Assembly (NCBI GenBank): GCA_028285035.1
Contig: JANQQF010000123.1
Span: 39,073-103,072 of the forward strand
From: Phycisphaerae bacterium
GTDB lineage: Bacteria > Chloroflexota > Anaerolineae > 4572-78 > J111
Direction: 5' to 3'
DNA: 64,000 nt
Shown here: positions 62,739 to 64,000 of the stretch, piece after piece
Layout: the number at the start of each line of letters is the position of its first letter
Position numbering within the stretch: position 1 is the stretch's first letter
Program-made: the position numbers and the translations under genes
Notes under the pieces: model-generated
The model's input: the letters and a program-made list of their open reading frames with translations, nothing else
What the model was told of the DNA's origin: nothing
The model's database searches: none

Positions 62739-63866
62739 ATGGGTCTGTCGATGAAGTTAGGTCGGATTTTTGGAATTGATATTAAGGTACACATTACCTT
62801 TCTGATCATTCTGGTTTTAGGAACTATTAGTTACAGTGGTGGTAACGGGCTATTCTATGGCTTTATTGTCACAATCGCCTTGTTTACCCTTGTCTTACTA
62901 CACGAATTAGGTCATAGTCTTGCTGCAATGCGGTATAATATTCCGGTAAAGGATATTGTATTGCTTCCCATTGGCGGGGTGGCTCGTTTGGAGCGAATGC
63001 CGGAAAAGCCGTCGCAAGAGTTGGTGGTGGCCTTGGCTGGGCCGTTGGTCAACGTAATCTTGGCCATCGCTTTGTCCCCGATTCTCTTGCTCTCAGGGGT
63101 TGACCAGGCCTTTGCTCTGAGCTTAGGGAGCACTGCCCCAGCTCAGTTACTCAACTTCCTCTTCTATGCCAACGTTATGTTAGCTGTTTTTAATATGATC
63201 CCTGCTTTCCCTATGGACGGCGGTCGAGTACTACGAGCGATACTGGGTTTCTTTATCACCTATGAAAAGTCAACAACAGTGGCCGTTAATGTAGGCCGCG
63301 TTTTCGCTTTGCTAATGGCAGTCGGTCCCTTCCTGCTCAGCAGTACCGGTATTATCGGCTTTAATCCTTGGTTGATCATCATCGCCTTCTTTATCTTCTC
63401 GGCGGGTGGCCAAGAACTGCAAGCGGTTAAAACGCGTAGCCTACTGCGGCAAATGCAAGCCAGCGAGATTATGACCCCGCACAAAGTTGCACTCTCTCCC
63501 TACGCCACCATTGGTCAGGTGGCCCCAATGATCATCAACAGTGGCAAACACGCAAACTTTGCTATTCTGGACCCTACGGATGGGCAGCTGCTGGGGGTAA
63601 CTTCTGGACGAAAGGTCGCTAACGCAATGGCTCAGGGCCGTTGGGCGGTGGGCATCACTGAGATTATGCAGAATGCTGGTAACATCCCGCAGGTCACCTC
63701 GACCGCTAAATTGGATGAGGTGCAGGAAACCCTGGAACGAACCTCAAACGCTGTTGCAGCGGTTTATGATGGGCTGATCTTCCGAGGGTTAATCAGTCGC
63801 GAAGATATTTATCGAGCCTTTCAATTTTTGGCTAATCAAGGCTCGGTTCGCCAACGAATGGCTTAG
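62739..63866 (+). CDS. Site-2 protease (M50) with CBS-type domains
   Basis: 375 residues with about six membrane helices (1-225), then a CBS pair. The metal motif HELGH is in TLVLLHELGHSLAAMRY (about 50-65) and the second ligand motif in AFPMDGGRVLRAIL. The CBS part is 245-375 (SEIMTPHKVALSPYATIGQVAPMIINSGKHANFAILDPTDG; then ISREDIYRAF). Such intramembrane proteases cut anti-sigma factors or signal peptides; CBS would sense adenosine nucleotides. TGGAGGTACT precedes the ATG. No substrate is seen nearby. Confidence 0.88.
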   Translation: MGLSMKLGRIFGIDIKVHITFLIILVLGTISYSGGNGLFYGFIVTIALFTLVLLHELGHSLAAMRYNIPVKDIVLLPIGGVARLERMPEKPSQELVVALAGPLVNVILAIALSPILLLSGVDQAFALSLGSTAPAQLLNFLFYANVMLAVFNMIPAFPMDGGRVLRAILGFFITYEKSTTVAVNVGRVFALLMAVGPFLLSSTGIIGFNPWLIIIAFFIFSAGGQELQAVKTRSLLRQMQASEIMTPHKVALSPYATIGQVAPMIINSGKHANFAILDPTDGQLLGVTSGRKVANAMAQGRWAVGITEIMQNAGNIPQVTSTAKLDEVQETLERTSNAVAAVYDGLIFRGLISREDIYRAFQFLANQGSVRQRMA

Positions 63867-64000
63867 GTCAATTAGAGCATCAGCACGTTTGCGTAGATAA
63901 AAAATGTCAACTACCCAAAATTAGGACCAATGAAAAAGAGACTGTGAGTTAACATAACGACAATAGAATTGATAAGGAGTCAGACCATCCAGAGCATCGT

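Noticed and set aside
63867..64000. Possible start of a gene at the right edge
   Set aside because: No start codon with ribosome site leading into an open frame; AAGGAG near 63976 is not followed by a start codon within usual spacing.

Overview
The window looks like chromosomal DNA of a Chloroflexota bacterium, probably of the Anaerolineae/Caldilineae/Ardenticatenia type. This is inferred from gene style, not from a marker gene. The signs are: BTAD-AAA regulators, several very large Ser/Thr-kinase and AAA_35 fusion proteins with Thr/Pro-rich extracytoplasmic linkers, a DUF2089 operon, HxlR and IclR regulators, a secreted propeller protein ending in YLPVAIKQ, and many short word-like intergenic repeats. 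There is no rRNA, phage, insertion sequence or CRISPR array. One tRNA-Lys(CTT) is present.

Layout. 1-1.4 kb: end of a DUF427 protein, a DinB-type gene broken by one in-frame TAG, and a TfoX-like gene. 1.5-7.9 kb: a detoxification/stress group (haloalkane dehalogenase, quinone-oxidoreductase-like MDR protein, SRPBCC protein, SDR, DUF4345 and DUF2798 membrane proteins) next to a tandem HD-GYP/LuxR regulator; two of these genes share a 49-bp upstream element. 8-14.5 kb: a small ORF, a BTAD-AAA-TPR regulator fused to a peptide-binding SBP_bac_5 domain, and a sortase. 14.6-17.7 kb: dienelactone hydrolase, a membrane protein divergent from an HxlR regulator with operator-like palindromes, an uncharacterised protein, and a GNAT gene carrying a homopolymer frameshift. 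17.8-24.8 kb: two sugar-ABC permeases, then on the other strand a 1228-residue secreted propeller protein with a Phe/Asp-only expansion, and the sugar-binding lipoprotein. 25-30 kb: LLM oxidoreductase, a three-gene operon sharing a SHOCT-like module, an orphan aconitase-X swivel subunit, a GNAT and an alpha/beta hydrolase.

30-39 kb is signalling: an AAA_35-TM-TPR-PD40 protein, a kinase-TIR-AAA_35 fusion and a CheB-CheR-PAS fusion. 38.8-50.2 kb is an aromatic-catabolism cluster: IclR regulator, carboxymuconolactone-decarboxylase-like protein, two MBL hydrolases, MFS transporter, extradiol dioxygenase, bicupin, ThDP enzyme and homogentisate dioxygenase on the minus strand, with fumarylacetoacetase and a small VOC protein divergent from them. 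The divergent promoter is near consensus, with a perfect 19-bp palindrome resembling the IclR box at the predicted start site.

50-64 kb: thyX, a lipoprotein-like secreted protein, tRNA-Lys, a beta-rich hypothetical, a candidate small RNA with its own promoter and terminator, a transmembrane pseudokinase with a death-like EAD-type N-terminus and TSP3/Calx-beta exterior, two pentapeptide-repeat proteins, a DinB/ClbS-like protein, a small membrane protein, a kinase-AAA-TPR protein, and a site-2 protease with CBS domains. The last 134 bases (63867-64000) show no gene.

The strongest candidates for something new are the three multi-domain signalling proteins (33134-35554, 53462-56356, 8705-12733), the D/F expansion, and the shared 49-bp promoter element.
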